Positions 22,065-31,490 of a DNA stretch of 64,000 nucleotides are shown one piece after another. Source of the DNA: Aeromonas salmonicida subsp. salmonicida (GTDB lineage: Bacteria > Pseudomonadota > Gammaproteobacteria > Enterobacterales > Aeromonadaceae); assembly GCF_001643305.1 (NCBI RefSeq), contig NZ_LSGW01000012.1, positions 21,659 to 85,658 of the forward strand. Direction: 5' to 3'. The notes beneath the pieces are model-generated. The model did no database searches. It saw only the letters and a list, made by a program, of their open reading frames with translations, and was not told the DNA's origin. Numbering within the stretch: position 1 is the first letter of the stretch; every line of letters begins with the position of its first letter. The translations under genes and the position numbers were made by a program.

Positions 22065-22411
22065 AGGCAGAGCAGCGGCCCCAGGGATTGACCACCCACC
22101 AGATGCATATGGATGTGGTAGACCTCCTGCCCGCCGTGGCGGTTGCAGTTCATGATGAGGCGATAGCCATCCTCGGCGATACCGGCATCGGCTGCCAGCT
22201 TGCGTGCCACCGTGAACATGCGGCCAAGGGCCAGCTCATGCTCGGGCTCTACATCGTTGACGGTGGGGATCAGCACGTTCGGCACTATCAGGATATGGGT
22301 CTTGGCCTTGGGTTGAATGTCCCGGAATGCGGTCACCAAATCGTCTTGATAAAGGATGTCGGCGGGGATCTCTTTACGGATGATTTTGCTGAAAATGGTT
22401 TCTTGCGCCAT
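22061..22411 (-). CDS. hinT: HIT family purine nucleoside phosphoramidase HinT
   Basis: A 116-residue cytosolic protein with the histidine triad HIHMH (His99, 101, 103) and the N-terminal signature [14 protein letters not shown]. HinT hydrolyses AMP-lysine and other aminoacyl or phosphoramidate adenylates. GGGAGTT precedes the ATG. It is the first gene of the envelope-lipoprotein operon running leftward. Confidence 0.95.
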   Translation of the reverse strand: MAQETIFSKIIRKEIPADILYQDDLVTAFRDIQPKAKTHILIVPNVLIPTVNDVEPEHELALGRMFTVARKLAADAGIAEDGYRLIMNCNRHGGQEVYHIHMHLVGGQSLGPLLCL

Positions 22412-22661
22412 GGATAACTCCCTTATATGAAAAAGAAAATTCTAAACCCACCTCAAGCGGCTCCCAAAGTTGCCGTCAGGGCCGGTCAAGTGTGACACAA
22501 GCCGATATTTGACACAGCCGTTGTCCCATTCTCTTCAGTTATTGTTAAAAATACCGATAGCCGGAGGACGTCTGCCGACGTCGCTCGCCCAGGGTGATAG
22601 CAGGGTATCAAATGGACGGGGTATTCAGGCAAGGGACTTTTGCATATACAGCGGGACAATA

Positions 22662-24674
22662 ATGAAACAATCCATGTCAGACCTCTCCATCTTGCAGAGG
22701 GTCTATTTAGGCTTTGCCATTCTGGTGGCCGTGATGGCGGCGACCTCGGTACTCACCTTTCGCAGCCAGAGCGAGCTCAATCAGGCGCTGGATCAGGTTA
22801 CCCGGCAATCCATGCCGCTGGTGATCGCCAGCAGCCAGACCCAGATAAGCCTGCTCAGCGCCAACAAATGGCTCACAGACGTGTTGACCGAGCAGGATCC
22901 CAAGCAGATCCCGGCCGAAGTGGCCGAGCTGCAACAGGCCAAGGCCCAGGTCGACAAGACACTCGCCACCCTCAGCCAGCAGGCCGCGGCGCACCCGCAA
23001 CTGCAGGGTGACATGGCGACACTGACCAAGCTGGTCAGCGACTATCTGCAGCTGACCGGGACGCTACCCACCGAACACCAGGCCCTGCTCACCCGTCTGC
23101 ACAAGGTGAACCAGGCCAAGGGGCAGTTTCAGGTCAGTCTGCCCCAGTTCAAGAAAAACCTCGGCGACATGATGATCACCATCGACGACAGCTTCATCAA
23201 GATGCTGTCCGAGACCTTGACCACCAAGCTCTCCGCCATCGAGCTCTCCACCATGGATGCGCTCAACCAGAGCATCCCCGCCCCCATAGAGGCGGCGCTC
23301 AAACGCAACAAGATGCAGATCGAGGGCTTCAACAGCACCATCAAGGATCTGCAGGGGGAGCTCAAGGATTTCGACAACAACATGGGGCACTACGTCCATG
23401 GGTTCGTGCGCGACACCACGGCCAGCGAAGGGGTGCTTGCCCAATACCTGGCGTTGATGAAGCAGCAGGAGCGGATGCGCGAGGAGAGCAAGCAGGCCAG
23501 CAAGCTCATCGTCAGCATACAGAGCAAACTGGAAGGGATCACCGATCAGAGCCAGCAGCTGATGAACAACAGCATTCGCGCCTCCGGCAAGGTGCAGGCC
23601 CAGAGCACCCTGACCCAGGGGATCAGCATCGCCATCGCCATTTTCATCGCCATCCTGGTGGCCTACACCCTGGGCAAAGCCATACGCCGCCCCCTCAAGG
23701 AGCTGCTGCGGGTGCTGACCGAAGTGACCCAGGGGGACATGACACAGCGCGTCGGTTTCAAGAGCCAAAATGAATTCGGCCAGCTCGGCAGCCAGGTCAA
23801 CCTGCTGATCCAGCAGATGGGGGATGTGCTCACCCAGCTCTCCCAGGCCTCGACCCAGCTCAATAGCGCCGCCCACGACAATCGCCACACCACGGAATCG
23901 GTGCGGGCGGATCTGGAAACACAGCGCCAGGAGACCGCCTCGGTCGCCGCCGCCATGACCCAGATGGAAGCCTCGGTGCGGGAAGTGGCCCAGGCCGCCA
24001 ACCAGACCCTGGAGCGGGTACAGGACGTGGAGAAAGCCTCCGAGACCGGCCGCAAGGTGATGGCGGGCAACATCACCACCACCCATCAGCTGGCAGGCAA
24101 GTTGCAACAGACCGGCAAGGTGATTGGCGATGTCAGCGCCATGAGTGGCCAGATTGGCAATATCCTCGACGTCATTCGCGGTATCGCAGAGCAGACCAAC
24201 CTGCTGGCCCTCAATGCCGCCATCGAGGCCGCCCGTGCCGGCGAGCAGGGCCGCGGCTTTGCCGTGGTGGCCGACGAAGTGCGCAGTCTGGCGGGGCGCA
24301 CCGCCCAGTCCACCAGCGAGATCCAGACCATGATCGAGAACCTGCAGCAGGGGGTCGCCAAGGCGGTGACAGTGATGCAGGAGTGCTCCCGCGAGATGGA
24401 CAGCTGCGTGGATCAGAGCTCCCACGCCAATACCGCCATGGAGGAGGTGCAGGGGATAGTGGTGCTCATCAGCGACATGTCGAGCCAGATAGCCTCCGCC
24501 GCCGAGCAGCAGCAGGCGACCAGTGCCGACATCGCCACCAACCTCAACCGCATCTCGGATATTTCGGATCTCAACTATCAGGGCATTGAACGGGTCGCCG
24601 AGACCAGCCAGCAGCTGGACGCCCTGGCCGAGCAGCAGGAGAATCTGGTCAAGCGCTTCAAGCTCAGCGCCTGA
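22662..24674 (+). CDS. Methyl-accepting chemotaxis protein with large helical sensor domain
   Basis: The ATG at 22662 gives 670 residues; the frame is open 64 codons upstream but that part does not look coding. TM1 is about residues 13-32, followed by about 290 residues of helical periplasmic domain (HBM-like, two stacked bundles), TM2 near 322-340, HAMP, and the signalling domain with [19 protein letters not shown]. No C-terminal pentapeptide. Ligand unknown; HBM domains in other bacteria bind organic acids. It is a single gene closed by a strong terminator shared with the convergent QueD-like gene. Confidence 0.9.
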   Translation: MKQSMSDLSILQRVYLGFAILVAVMAATSVLTFRSQSELNQALDQVTRQSMPLVIASSQTQISLLSANKWLTDVLTEQDPKQIPAEVAELQQAKAQVDKTLATLSQQAAAHPQLQGDMATLTKLVSDYLQLTGTLPTEHQALLTRLHKVNQAKGQFQVSLPQFKKNLGDMMITIDDSFIKMLSETLTTKLSAIELSTMDALNQSIPAPIEAALKRNKMQIEGFNSTIKDLQGELKDFDNNMGHYVHGFVRDTTASEGVLAQYLALMKQQERMREESKQASKLIVSIQSKLEGITDQSQQLMNNSIRASGKVQAQSTLTQGISIAIAIFIAILVAYTLGKAIRRPLKELLRVLTEVTQGDMTQRVGFKSQNEFGQLGSQVNLLIQQMGDVLTQLSQASTQLNSAAHDNRHTTESVRADLETQRQETASVAAAMTQMEASVREVAQAANQTLERVQDVEKASETGRKVMAGNITTTHQLAGKLQQTGKVIGDVSAMSGQIGNILDVIRGIAEQTNLLALNAAIEAARAGEQGRGFAVVADEVRSLAGRTAQSTSEIQTMIENLQQGVAKAVTVMQECSREMDSCVDQSSHANTAMEEVQGIVVLISDMSSQIASAAEQQQATSADIATNLNRISDISDLNYQGIERVAETSQQLDALAEQQENLVKRFKLSA

Positions 24675-24693
24675 ATCTCTCTCGCTGAAACAA

Positions 24694-24720
24694 CAAGGCC
24701 CCGCTGTTGGCGGGGCCTTG
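24694..24720. terminator. Terminator between chemoreceptor and QueD-like gene
   Basis: An 11-bp stem CAAGGCCCCGC / GCGGGGCCTTG with a TGTTG loop. T-runs on the plus strand and the matching A-rich flank let it serve both convergent genes. Confidence 0.85.
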
Positions 24721-24745
24721 TTTATCTGGTGGCAGTGCGGTGGGA

Positions 24746-25621
24746 TCAGGCGTAGGCGATGGCGCCCTTGCCGACCCCTTCATAGGCCACGACCTTCACA
24801 AACTTGTCACCCACCGCTTTTTTCACTTCACGGGCTATGTAGCACGCCAGCAGCTCTATGGTGGTGTCGGTGTAGATCATCTCCACCTCGGCCGCCGGCA
24901 TGGCGAGCTGAAACAGCCCCTGGGGGGCCACATACTTGAATCCCAAGTGCTGCTCACCCAGTTGGGACCGGGCGACATCGCTCAAGTTCAGTTCGCTCAG
25001 GTCCACCTTGTCTTCATCGGTGCCAAGGTAGATATCGGCCCAGCGCTCGGCCCAGTTAAGCTCGAGCTCACCGTCACGCATCCCATCCACATGGATTTCG
25101 ATGGGAGAACGGTGGCCGTGGGCGATCCGCTGGCAGTTGCCATCGTGCTTCTTGAGACCGTGGCTGTAGTGATAGAAGGCACCGTCGATCTGCTCCTGAC
25201 GCAGGGTCACCGACAGATCCCGGATGTTGCCGGGCAGACGCTGTGCCAATACCGCCAGCAGGTAGCGGGTGACGGACTCTTTATCGACCTGGGGCGCCGG
25301 TATGAAGGCAAAGCCCTGAGTCGGGCAGCGCAGGTGAATGGATCCCTGGGGGCGCAGCAGATCGACCGTGCTCTCCTCCCCCTCCAGATGCGCCACATGG
25401 ATCAGGGCGCACTCGGCCGGCACCAGCAGCTTGTGATCCACCTCTTCGTCGATGATCGACTTGATCAGCTTTTTCACCCGACCAAAGTCCAGCAACATGC
25501 TCATCTCGTTGAGCTCGCCGCTCATCTCGACGTCCACCAGCCAGCTCTCCCCCACCATGCCGCGGCGTTCGCACAGGTAGCTGGAGTCGATCACGGTCAA
25601 ATCTCTTACAAATAACTTCAT
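24746..25621 (-). CDS. 6-carboxytetrahydropterin synthase (QueD)-like protein, double-length
   Basis: A 291-residue protein, about twice a single QueD (120 aa), that appears to contain two copies of the tetrahydropterin-synthase fold. The first half (residues 1-125) lacks the catalytic Cys motif. The second half has CQRIAHGHR, close to the CxxxHGH signature with the active-site Cys and zinc His. QueD makes 6-carboxytetrahydropterin for queuosine. Whether this longer form does the same is unknown. Confidence 0.75.
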   Translation of the reverse strand: MKLFVRDLTVIDSSYLCERRGMVGESWLVDVEMSGELNEMSMLLDFGRVKKLIKSIIDEEVDHKLLVPAECALIHVAHLEGEESTVDLLRPQGSIHLRCPTQGFAFIPAPQVDKESVTRYLLAVLAQRLPGNIRDLSVTLRQEQIDGAFYHYSHGLKKHDGNCQRIAHGHRSPIEIHVDGMRDGELELNWAERWADIYLGTDEDKVDLSELNLSDVARSQLGEQHLGFKYVAPQGLFQLAMPAAEVEMIYTDTTIELLACYIAREVKKAVGDKFVKVVAYEGVGKGAIAYA

Positions 25622-25700
25622 CAGTCAGACCTTGCTACAGAGAAAGTACAGTTTGCGATATTATGACCCGCGATCACTGACAAAGGAACTGGACTCCCCC

Positions 25701-27044
25701 ATGAACAAATTGCTTATCAAGAATGCCACCCTGGTCAACGAAGGCCGCATATACGCCTCTGATGTATTGATTGAAGGGGAACGGATCGCCCGGATCGCCC
25801 CCCATATCGAGGCGCCCGATGCCGTTGTGATCGATGCGGCAGGCCGCCACCTCATCCCCGGCATGATCGATGATCAAGTCCATTTCCGGGAACCTGGCCT
25901 GACCCATAAGGGGACCATCGCCAGTGAATCCCGGGCCGCCGTGGCAGGTGGCACCACCAGCTTCATGGAAATGCCCAACGTCAATCCCCAGACCACCACC
26001 CTCGACGCCCTCGAAGCCAAATACCAGATAGCCGCCAACTCCTCCGCCGCCAATTACAGCTTCTATCTCGGCGCCACCAACGACAACCTCGACGAGATCA
26101 AACGCCTCGATCCCAAGCAGTCCTGCGGGGTCAAGGTGTTCATGGGGTCGTCCACCGGCAACATGCTGGTGGACAATCAGGAGACACTGGCCGCCATCTT
26201 CCGCGAGAGCCCTGTGATGATAGTCACCCACTGCGAGGACACCCCCTCCATCAAGGTGCTGGAAGACGAGGCCCGCGCCAAGTGGGGCGAAGATGTGCCG
26301 ATGCGCGAACACGGCCGCATTCGCAATGACGAGGCCTGTTACAAGTCCTCCAGCATGGCGGTGGGTCTGGCGAAAAAGTACGGTGCCAAGCTGCATGTGC
26401 TGCATTTGACCTCCGCCAAGGAGCTGTCGCTCTTTACCGCCAGCCATGACCTCAGCGAGCTGAAAGACAAGAACATCACCGCCGAGGTATGCGTCCACCA
26501 TCTCTTCTTCAACGAGGCGGATTACGACACCCTGGGCAGCCAGATCAAATGCAACCCGGCGGTGAAGACAGCCGCCGACCAACACGCCCTGCTGGATGCG
26601 GTACGCAACGACGTGCTGGACATCATTGCCACCGACCACGCCCCCCACACCTGGGAGGAGAAGCAGAACAGCTACTTCAAGGCGCCGTCCGGCATCCCTC
26701 TGGTGCAGCACTCCATGCTGGCCCTGCTGGAGCTCTACCACAACGGCGTGTTTTCACTGGAGACTATCGTCAAGAAGACATCCCACGCGGTAGCCGAGCG
26801 CTTCCAGGTGCAGGATCGCGGCTACATTCGTGAGGGCTACTTCGCAGACCTGGTGCTGCTGGATCTGGGCAAGCCCTATGTGGTCAACGACAGCAACCTG
26901 CTCTACCTGTGTGGCTGGTCACCCTTCAACGGTTACCGCTTCCACAGTACGGTGGAGATGACCCTGGTGAATGGCCAGATCGCCTGGCAAAACGGTCAGG
27001 TCACCGATCAGGTACTGGGCAAGCGGTTGACCTTCAACCGCTGA
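25701..27044 (+). CDS. pyrC: Dihydroorotase (class I, AllB/PyrC-type)
   Basis: A 447-residue amidohydrolase from the ATG at 25701 (MNKLLIKNATLVNEG), with AAGGA upstream; the 23 upstream codons in frame look untranslated. Metal-site features are DDQVHFREPG (58-67), the carboxylated-Lys segment GVKVFMGSS, the His of IVTHCED and HVLHLTS, and the Asp of IIATDHAPH. The usual HxH is QxH here. I recall the same variant in a dihydroorotase subfamily, so it may be normal. It would close carbamoyl-aspartate to dihydroorotate in pyrimidine synthesis. Confidence 0.82.
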   Translation: MNKLLIKNATLVNEGRIYASDVLIEGERIARIAPHIEAPDAVVIDAAGRHLIPGMIDDQVHFREPGLTHKGTIASESRAAVAGGTTSFMEMPNVNPQTTTLDALEAKYQIAANSSAANYSFYLGATNDNLDEIKRLDPKQSCGVKVFMGSSTGNMLVDNQETLAAIFRESPVMIVTHCEDTPSIKVLEDEARAKWGEDVPMREHGRIRNDEACYKSSSMAVGLAKKYGAKLHVLHLTSAKELSLFTASHDLSELKDKNITAEVCVHHLFFNEADYDTLGSQIKCNPAVKTAADQHALLDAVRNDVLDIIATDHAPHTWEEKQNSYFKAPSGIPLVQHSMLALLELYHNGVFSLETIVKKTSHAVAERFQVQDRGYIREGYFADLVLLDLGKPYVVNDSNLLYLCGWSPFNGYRFHSTVEMTLVNGQIAWQNGQVTDQVLGKRLTFNR

Positions 27045-27063
27045 TCAGATCACCACTGATGCA

Positions 27064-27087
27064 AACGGCCGCCCCAGGGCGGCCGTT
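27064..27087 (+). terminator. Terminator after dihydroorotase
   Basis: A 10-bp stem AACGGCCGCC / GGCGGCCGTT with a CCAG loop, followed by a T-run, 20 bases after the stop codon. Confidence 0.88.
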
Positions 27088-27224
27088 TTTATGGTGCCTT
27101 GAAAAATGCGTTACAACGCCCCCTGAAATGAGCTCTCGATGGCCGAATTCAACCACTGTGGCGGCACTTTGAGCGCCAATTGCTCGCAAAGCAGGCAAAC
27201 AGTCTCAGAGCGGGATTTCCCCTG

Positions 27225-27253
27225 TTGACAGGGTAGGAGCATCTCCATAAACT
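27225..27253 (+). promoter_or_regulatory. Promoter of tRNA-Pro
   Basis: A perfect -35 TTGACA (27225-27230), a 17-base spacer and the -10 TAAACT (27248-27253). The following bases are GC-rich (CAGCCCCCG), as in stringently controlled stable-RNA promoters. Transcription would start about 22 bases before the mature tRNA. Confidence 0.75.
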
Positions 27254-27281
27254 CAGCCCCCGTCAGCCGAGCTGACTCCGT

Positions 27282-27358
27282 CGGTGTGTAGCGCAGCCAG
27301 GTAGCGCATCTGCATGGGGTGTAGAGGGTCGGAGGTTCGAATCCTCTCACACCGACCA
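27282..27358 (+). tRNA. tRNA-Pro (anticodon GGG)
   Basis: A 77-base cloverleaf with encoded CCA. The acceptor arms CGGTGTG / CACACCG pair perfectly. The D arm is GCGC...GCGC, the anticodon arm TCTGC / GTAGA has loop ATGGGGT (anticodon GGG), and the T loop is GTTCGAATC. It closely follows E. coli tRNA-Pro(GGG). It has its own promoter and terminator. Confidence 0.95.
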
Positions 27359-27369
27359 AATTCCCCGGT

Positions 27370-27397
27370 AAAGGCCTTGTCAAATGACAAGGCCTTT
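27370..27397 (+). terminator. Terminator after tRNA-Pro
   Basis: A 12-bp stem AAAGGCCTTGTC / GACAAGGCCTTT with an AAAT loop, followed by TCTTTTG, 12 bases past the tRNA. Confidence 0.88.
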
Positions 27398-27505
27398 TCT
27401 TTTGTGCCGCGGCTCTGGCACTGCCCGTTGATGACCTGATCGACGATTGTCTCACTGATCGGTTTGTGCTGTAGTGACAAGGTGTTTCGCCAACCGGCCA
27501 TCGAG

Positions 27506-28030
27506 ATGCAACGTCCACTCCTTCTCTCCTTTTGCTCCCGTCGCCATGCGCGACGATTCGGCTTTGGCGCCCGCCTGTCCGACCTGTTGTCGGCCTGCCT
27601 GCTGAGTCTCCTGCTGATCGGCTGTGCTACCTCCTATCACAGCGAAAAGTCATTCTGGAACGGCCAGACCGGCTTTTCCCAGACACAACTTGGCCCCGAC
27701 AAGTGGCAGCTGGAGTTTGTCGGCAACGATCTGATCGATCGGGAAACGGCTCGCAAGTATGTGCTCAAGCGCGCTGGCGAGATGGCGCAAAGCCGGGGCT
27801 ATGAGTGGATTGAGGTGAACGAACTGACGCTGCAGCGCGATGCGGTCAGGGTCACCCCCTCGCGCCCCGTGTTCAGCTTTGATGAAGAAGAACCTGACCT
27901 CTTCCTGGCACAGATGCAGGTGCAACACACCACCTCTGCCCTGCTGATCTTCACCTTGGCTGAGCGCTCATTAAATGAACGATGCATGCAGGCCAATTAT
28001 CTTGCTGAAATTAAAATAAACAGCGATTAA
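27506..28030 (+). CDS. CC0125/CC1285-type lipoprotein
   Basis: A 174-residue protein from the ATG at 27506 (GAG six bases before it). A hydrophobic stretch ends in lipobox LLLIGC with Cys40; the N-region before it is unusually long and Arg-rich, so a later start is possible. The mature part begins ATSYHSEKSFW and contains GFSQTQLGPDKWQLEFVGND, typical of the small CC0125/CC1285 lipoprotein family. Function unknown. It stands alone between the tRNA and a transporter gene. Confidence 0.72.
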   Translation: MQRPLLLSFCSRRHARRFGFGARLSDLLSACLLSLLLIGCATSYHSEKSFWNGQTGFSQTQLGPDKWQLEFVGNDLIDRETARKYVLKRAGEMAQSRGYEWIEVNELTLQRDAVRVTPSRPVFSFDEEEPDLFLAQMQVQHTTSALLIFTLAERSLNERCMQANYLAEIKINSD

Positions 28031-28237
28031 TATTGCCAAAATGCAAGATCCATATCACATACAACTAATGACAACATAAAATTCTGCTACAAGGCTCTGG
28101 ATTTACCCCCCCGGATTAGGCATGCTGCCAGCACACCGGCTGTCAGGAATCTACGGCACGGATCACAAAAACGGACTGAAGTGGCACTCCTGCCACCCTA
28201 AACGGCTTTGCACTTATCAAAACTGGGACCTACCCCC

Positions 28238-29497
28238 ATGAAAATGAATAAATTGACGGTTGCCATCCTCATTTCGATGCTGGTTGGCATCCTGACTGGT
28301 CAGGGCTATCGCATGTTTGCCCCGGATCAGGCCGCAGGCTTTGCGGACGATATCACCATACTGACCGACATCTTTTTGCGTCTGATCAAGATGATCATCG
28401 CCCCCCTTGTCTTCACTACTCTGGTCGTCGGCATCGCCAAAATGGGCGACACCCGCACTGTCGGTCGCATTGGCGCCAAGACCCTTGGCTGGTTCATGCT
28501 GGCCTCCCTGCTCTCCCTGAGCCTGGGACTGGTGATGGTTACCCTGCTGCAACCGGGCGTGGGTCTCTCTCTCTCCTTGCCGGATGATACCGCCAGCTCC
28601 GGTGTGGTCGTCACCGCCATCTCCCTCAAGGACTTTGTCACCCACGCCATACCGAAAAGCGTGGTAGAGGCCATGGCCACCAACGAGATCCTGCAGATAG
28701 TAGTGTTCTCCCTCTTCTTCGGGCTGGCTGCCGCTGCTCTGGGCGATGCCGCCAAGCCGGTAGTCAAACTGATGGCAAGCGGTGCCGAGATCATGCTGAA
28801 AGTGACCGGCTACGTGATGAACTTCGCTCCGTTCGCGGTATTTGGTGCCATCTCGGCCATGGTCGCCAAGGAAGGTCTCAGCATCCTGGCCACCTACGGC
28901 ACCTTCATGGCGCAATTCTATCTGGCGCTGGGTTGCCTCTGGCTGCTGCTGATTGCCATGGGCAGTCTGTTTATCCGCCGCCGCATCCTGACCCTGCTGG
29001 CCATGATCCGCGAACCCATACTGCTCGCCTTCTCCACCGCCAGCTCCGAAGCTGCCTACCCCAAAACCCTGGATCGATTGGAGAAATTTGGTTGTGACAA
29101 GCGCATCGCCAGCTTCGTGCTGCCCATGGGCTACTCCTTCAACCTGGATGGCTCCATGATGTACTGCACCTTTGCGGTCATGTTCATCGCCCAGGCCTAT
29201 GGCATAGAGCTCTCCCTGGCTCAGCAGATCACCATGCTGTTGCTGTTGATGGTCACCTCCAAGGGAATGGCCGGTGTGCCACGCGCCTCGCTGGTGGTCA
29301 TCGCTGCCACTCTCAACCAGTTCCACATCCCGGAGGCAGGCATTCTACTGCTGCTGGGTATCGACCATTTCCTCGACATGGGCCGTTCAGCCACCAACGT
29401 GCTGGGCAATGCCATCGCCGCCAGCGTGGTGGCCAAGACCGAAGACAGCCTGGGGGAAACCGAGCCTCTGGGTGAGGTCGATACCGCCAAGGCGTGA
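28238..29497 (+). CDS. Dicarboxylate/amino acid:cation symporter (DAACS family)
   Basis: A 419-residue inner-membrane symporter from the ATG at 28238. It has eight transmembrane segments and two re-entrant loops typical of GltP/DctA. Substrate and cation motifs are visible: FSTASSEAAYPKTL (hairpin 1), MGYSFNLDGSMMY (TM7, the NxDG type) and SKGMAGVPRAS (hairpin 2), then GIDHFLDMGRSATNVLGN in TM8. Whether it carries glutamate, aspartate or C4-dicarboxylates cannot be decided. It is a single gene with its own terminator. Confidence 0.88.
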   Translation: MKMNKLTVAILISMLVGILTGQGYRMFAPDQAAGFADDITILTDIFLRLIKMIIAPLVFTTLVVGIAKMGDTRTVGRIGAKTLGWFMLASLLSLSLGLVMVTLLQPGVGLSLSLPDDTASSGVVVTAISLKDFVTHAIPKSVVEAMATNEILQIVVFSLFFGLAAAALGDAAKPVVKLMASGAEIMLKVTGYVMNFAPFAVFGAISAMVAKEGLSILATYGTFMAQFYLALGCLWLLLIAMGSLFIRRRILTLLAMIREPILLAFSTASSEAAYPKTLDRLEKFGCDKRIASFVLPMGYSFNLDGSMMYCTFAVMFIAQAYGIELSLAQQITMLLLLMVTSKGMAGVPRASLVVIAATLNQFHIPEAGILLLLGIDHFLDMGRSATNVLGNAIAASVVAKTEDSLGETEPLGEVDTAKA

Positions 29498-29521
29498 TCC
29501 GCCCCTCCCCCCGAAAAGTAG

Positions 29522-29545
29522 AACGGCCCGCTGATGCGGGCCGTT
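29522..29545 (+). terminator. Terminator after the DAACS symporter
   Basis: A 10-bp stem AACGGCCCGC / GCGGGCCGTT with a TGAT loop, followed by T6. Confidence 0.88.
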
Positions 29546-29578
29546 TTTTATCTGCGTTTTTTCAGCGTGTCGCGCGGC

Positions 29579-30019
29579 TCAGCACCAGCGACGAACCCGC
29601 CGGCAGTACTCTGCATACGCTTCACCGAAGCGAGCCTGCAGGGCCCGCTCTTCCGGCACGATTTGAAAACGGTCGAGCCAGCCCCACAGCACCAGGGGCC
29701 CGATCCAGACCCCCATACCACCCAGATAGCAGGCCAGCGCCATTGTCCAGCAGAGCAGCCCCAGGTACATGGGATTGCGGCTGAGCCGATAAAGCCCTGT
29801 GGTCACCAGCACACTGGCCTGCGCCGGCCGGGTTGGACTGACAGTGGTGCCATGCTGGCGAAAGCGCAGCACGCCGCCAAAACCGAACACACAGCCGACC
29901 ACCGTCAACAGCAGGGCCAGCTCTGGCCACCCCTCCCCGCTACCGCCCCCCAACACCATGGCCAGCACCACTATGCCAAACAGCAGAACAGGCGGTACAC
30001 GACACTCCAGATCTCTCAT
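29579..30019 (-). CDS. Isoprenylcysteine carboxyl methyltransferase family membrane protein
   Basis: A 146-residue protein with about four transmembrane segments. It carries the ICMT/PEMT signatures GLYRLSRNPMYLG (about residues 75-87) and the C-terminal ERALQARFGEAYAEYCRRVRRW, which bind S-adenosylmethionine. Bacterial members methylate unknown, probably lipid-like, substrates. It stands alone, converging on the symporter gene. Confidence 0.78.
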   Translation of the reverse strand: MRDLECRVPPVLLFGIVVLAMVLGGGSGEGWPELALLLTVVGCVFGFGGVLRFRQHGTTVSPTRPAQASVLVTTGLYRLSRNPMYLGLLCWTMALACYLGGMGVWIGPLVLWGWLDRFQIVPEERALQARFGEAYAEYCRRVRRWC

Positions 30020-30210
30020 CTACTGGCTCCCATGAGACGTGCCACAATCGACACCTTGCGATACACTTCCAACGGGAATAATGCCGCAGGAAATTGACAA
30101 AGTTCATAACAATAACAATGCCTTGGCTACACTCTATCCCATCTGCATGACAAAGGCCGAGATCAGGTCGGCATGCACCTAAACCCCAACAATAAAAAAG
30201 GAATCACCCC

Positions 30211-31437
30211 ATGCACAAGAAGACACTGCTGGCCACCTTGATCCTGGGCCTGCTGGCCGGTCAAGCCGTCGCAGCCCCCTATCTGCCTCTGGCAAGCGAT
30301 CATCGCAACGGTGAAGTACAAACCGCCAGCAACGCCTGGCTGGAAGTAGATCTGACCGCGTTTGAACAGAACCTGCAGACCCTCAAGACCCGCCTCGGCG
30401 ACAAGGGCCCGCAGATCTGCGCCATCATGAAAGCGGATGCCTACGGTCACGGTATCGACCTGCTGGTCCCCTCCGTGGTCAAGGCCAATATCCCCTGTAT
30501 CGGCATCGCCAGCAACGAAGAGGCCCGCGTGGCGCGCGAGAAGGGGTTCAGCGGCCGCCTGATGCGGGTACGGGCCGCCACACCGATCGAAGTGGAACAG
30601 GCCCTGCCCTACAAGCTGGAAGAGCTGGTTGGCAGCCTGGTGAGTGCTCAGGGGATCTCCGACATCGCCCTGCGCCACCACACCACCATTCCGGTGCATG
30701 TCGCCCTCAACTCCGCCGGCATGAGCCGCAACGGCATCGACCTGCGTCTGGCCGATGCCAAGCAAGATGCGCTGGCCATGCTCAAGCTCAAGGGGATCAC
30801 CCCGGTCGGCATCATGACCCACTTCCCGGTGGAGGAGAAAGAGGACGTCAAGCTGGGGCTGGCCCAGTTCAAGCTGGACTCCCAGTGGCTGCTGGAAGCA
30901 GGCAAGCTGGATCGCAGCAAGATCACCATCCATGCCGCCAACTCCTTCGCCACCCTGGCAGTGCCGGACGCCTACTTTGACATGGTGCGCCCGGGCGGCC
31001 TGCTCTACGGCGACTCCATCCCCTCCTACACCGAATACAAGCGGGTGATGGCATTCAAGACCCAGGTCGCCTCGGTCAACCACTATGCGGCGGGCAACAC
31101 AGTCGGTTATGACCGCACCTTTACTCTCAAACGTGACTCCTGGCTCGCCAACCTGCCTCTCGGTTACTCCGACGGCTATCGCCGTGCGCTCAGCAACAAG
31201 GCCTATGTGCTGATCCAGGGTCAGAAGGTGCCGGTGGTCGGCAAGACCTCCATGAACACCATCATGGTGGACGTGACCGATCTCAAAGGGGTAAAGCCCG
31301 GTGATGAAGTGGTGCTGTTTGGCCGTCAGGGTGAGTCAGAAGTGAAACAGGCTGATCTGGAGGAGTACAACGGCGCCCTGTTGGCGGACATGTACACCAT
31401 CTGGGGCTACACCAACCCCAAGAAGATCAAACGCTGA
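30211..31437 (+). CDS. bsr: Periplasmic broad-specificity amino-acid racemase
   Basis: A 408-residue alanine-racemase-fold enzyme with a signal peptide (cleavage near AVAA, residue 22), so it acts in the periplasm. The PLP lysine is in AIMKADAYGHG (Lys74); the second catalytic Tyr is in AGNTVGYDRTF. Export and sequence resemble BsrV of Vibrio and the broad-specificity racemases of Aeromonas and Pseudomonas, which make non-canonical D-amino acids (D-Lys, D-Arg, D-Met and others) that remodel the cell wall and signal between cells. AAAGGAAT precedes the ATG. Confidence 0.85.
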   Translation: MHKKTLLATLILGLLAGQAVAAPYLPLASDHRNGEVQTASNAWLEVDLTAFEQNLQTLKTRLGDKGPQICAIMKADAYGHGIDLLVPSVVKANIPCIGIASNEEARVAREKGFSGRLMRVRAATPIEVEQALPYKLEELVGSLVSAQGISDIALRHHTTIPVHVALNSAGMSRNGIDLRLADAKQDALAMLKLKGITPVGIMTHFPVEEKEDVKLGLAQFKLDSQWLLEAGKLDRSKITIHAANSFATLAVPDAYFDMVRPGGLLYGDSIPSYTEYKRVMAFKTQVASVNHYAAGNTVGYDRTFTLKRDSWLANLPLGYSDGYRRALSNKAYVLIQGQKVPVVGKTSMNTIMVDVTDLKGVKPGDEVVLFGRQGESEVKQADLEEYNGALLADMYTIWGYTNPKKIKR

Positions 31438-31450
31438 TAACGCGATATGA

Positions 31451-31476
31451 AAAAGGGCTCCCGCGGGAGCCCTTTT
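31451..31476. terminator. Bidirectional terminator between the racemase gene and alx
   Basis: A near-perfect palindrome AAAAGGGCTCCC-GC-GGGAGCCCTTTT with A and T runs on either side, so it can stop both convergent transcripts. Confidence 0.88.
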
Positions 31477-31490
31477 TATTGGTGCAGCGT

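Noticed and set aside
27111..27518. Minus-strand frame across the tRNA-Pro gene
   Set aside because: It overlaps the tRNA, its promoter and terminator; a coding role is very unlikely.
27282..28030. tRNA-Pro as an integration site of a genomic island
   Set aside because: No integrase gene, no repeat of the tRNA 3' end and ordinary genes follow.
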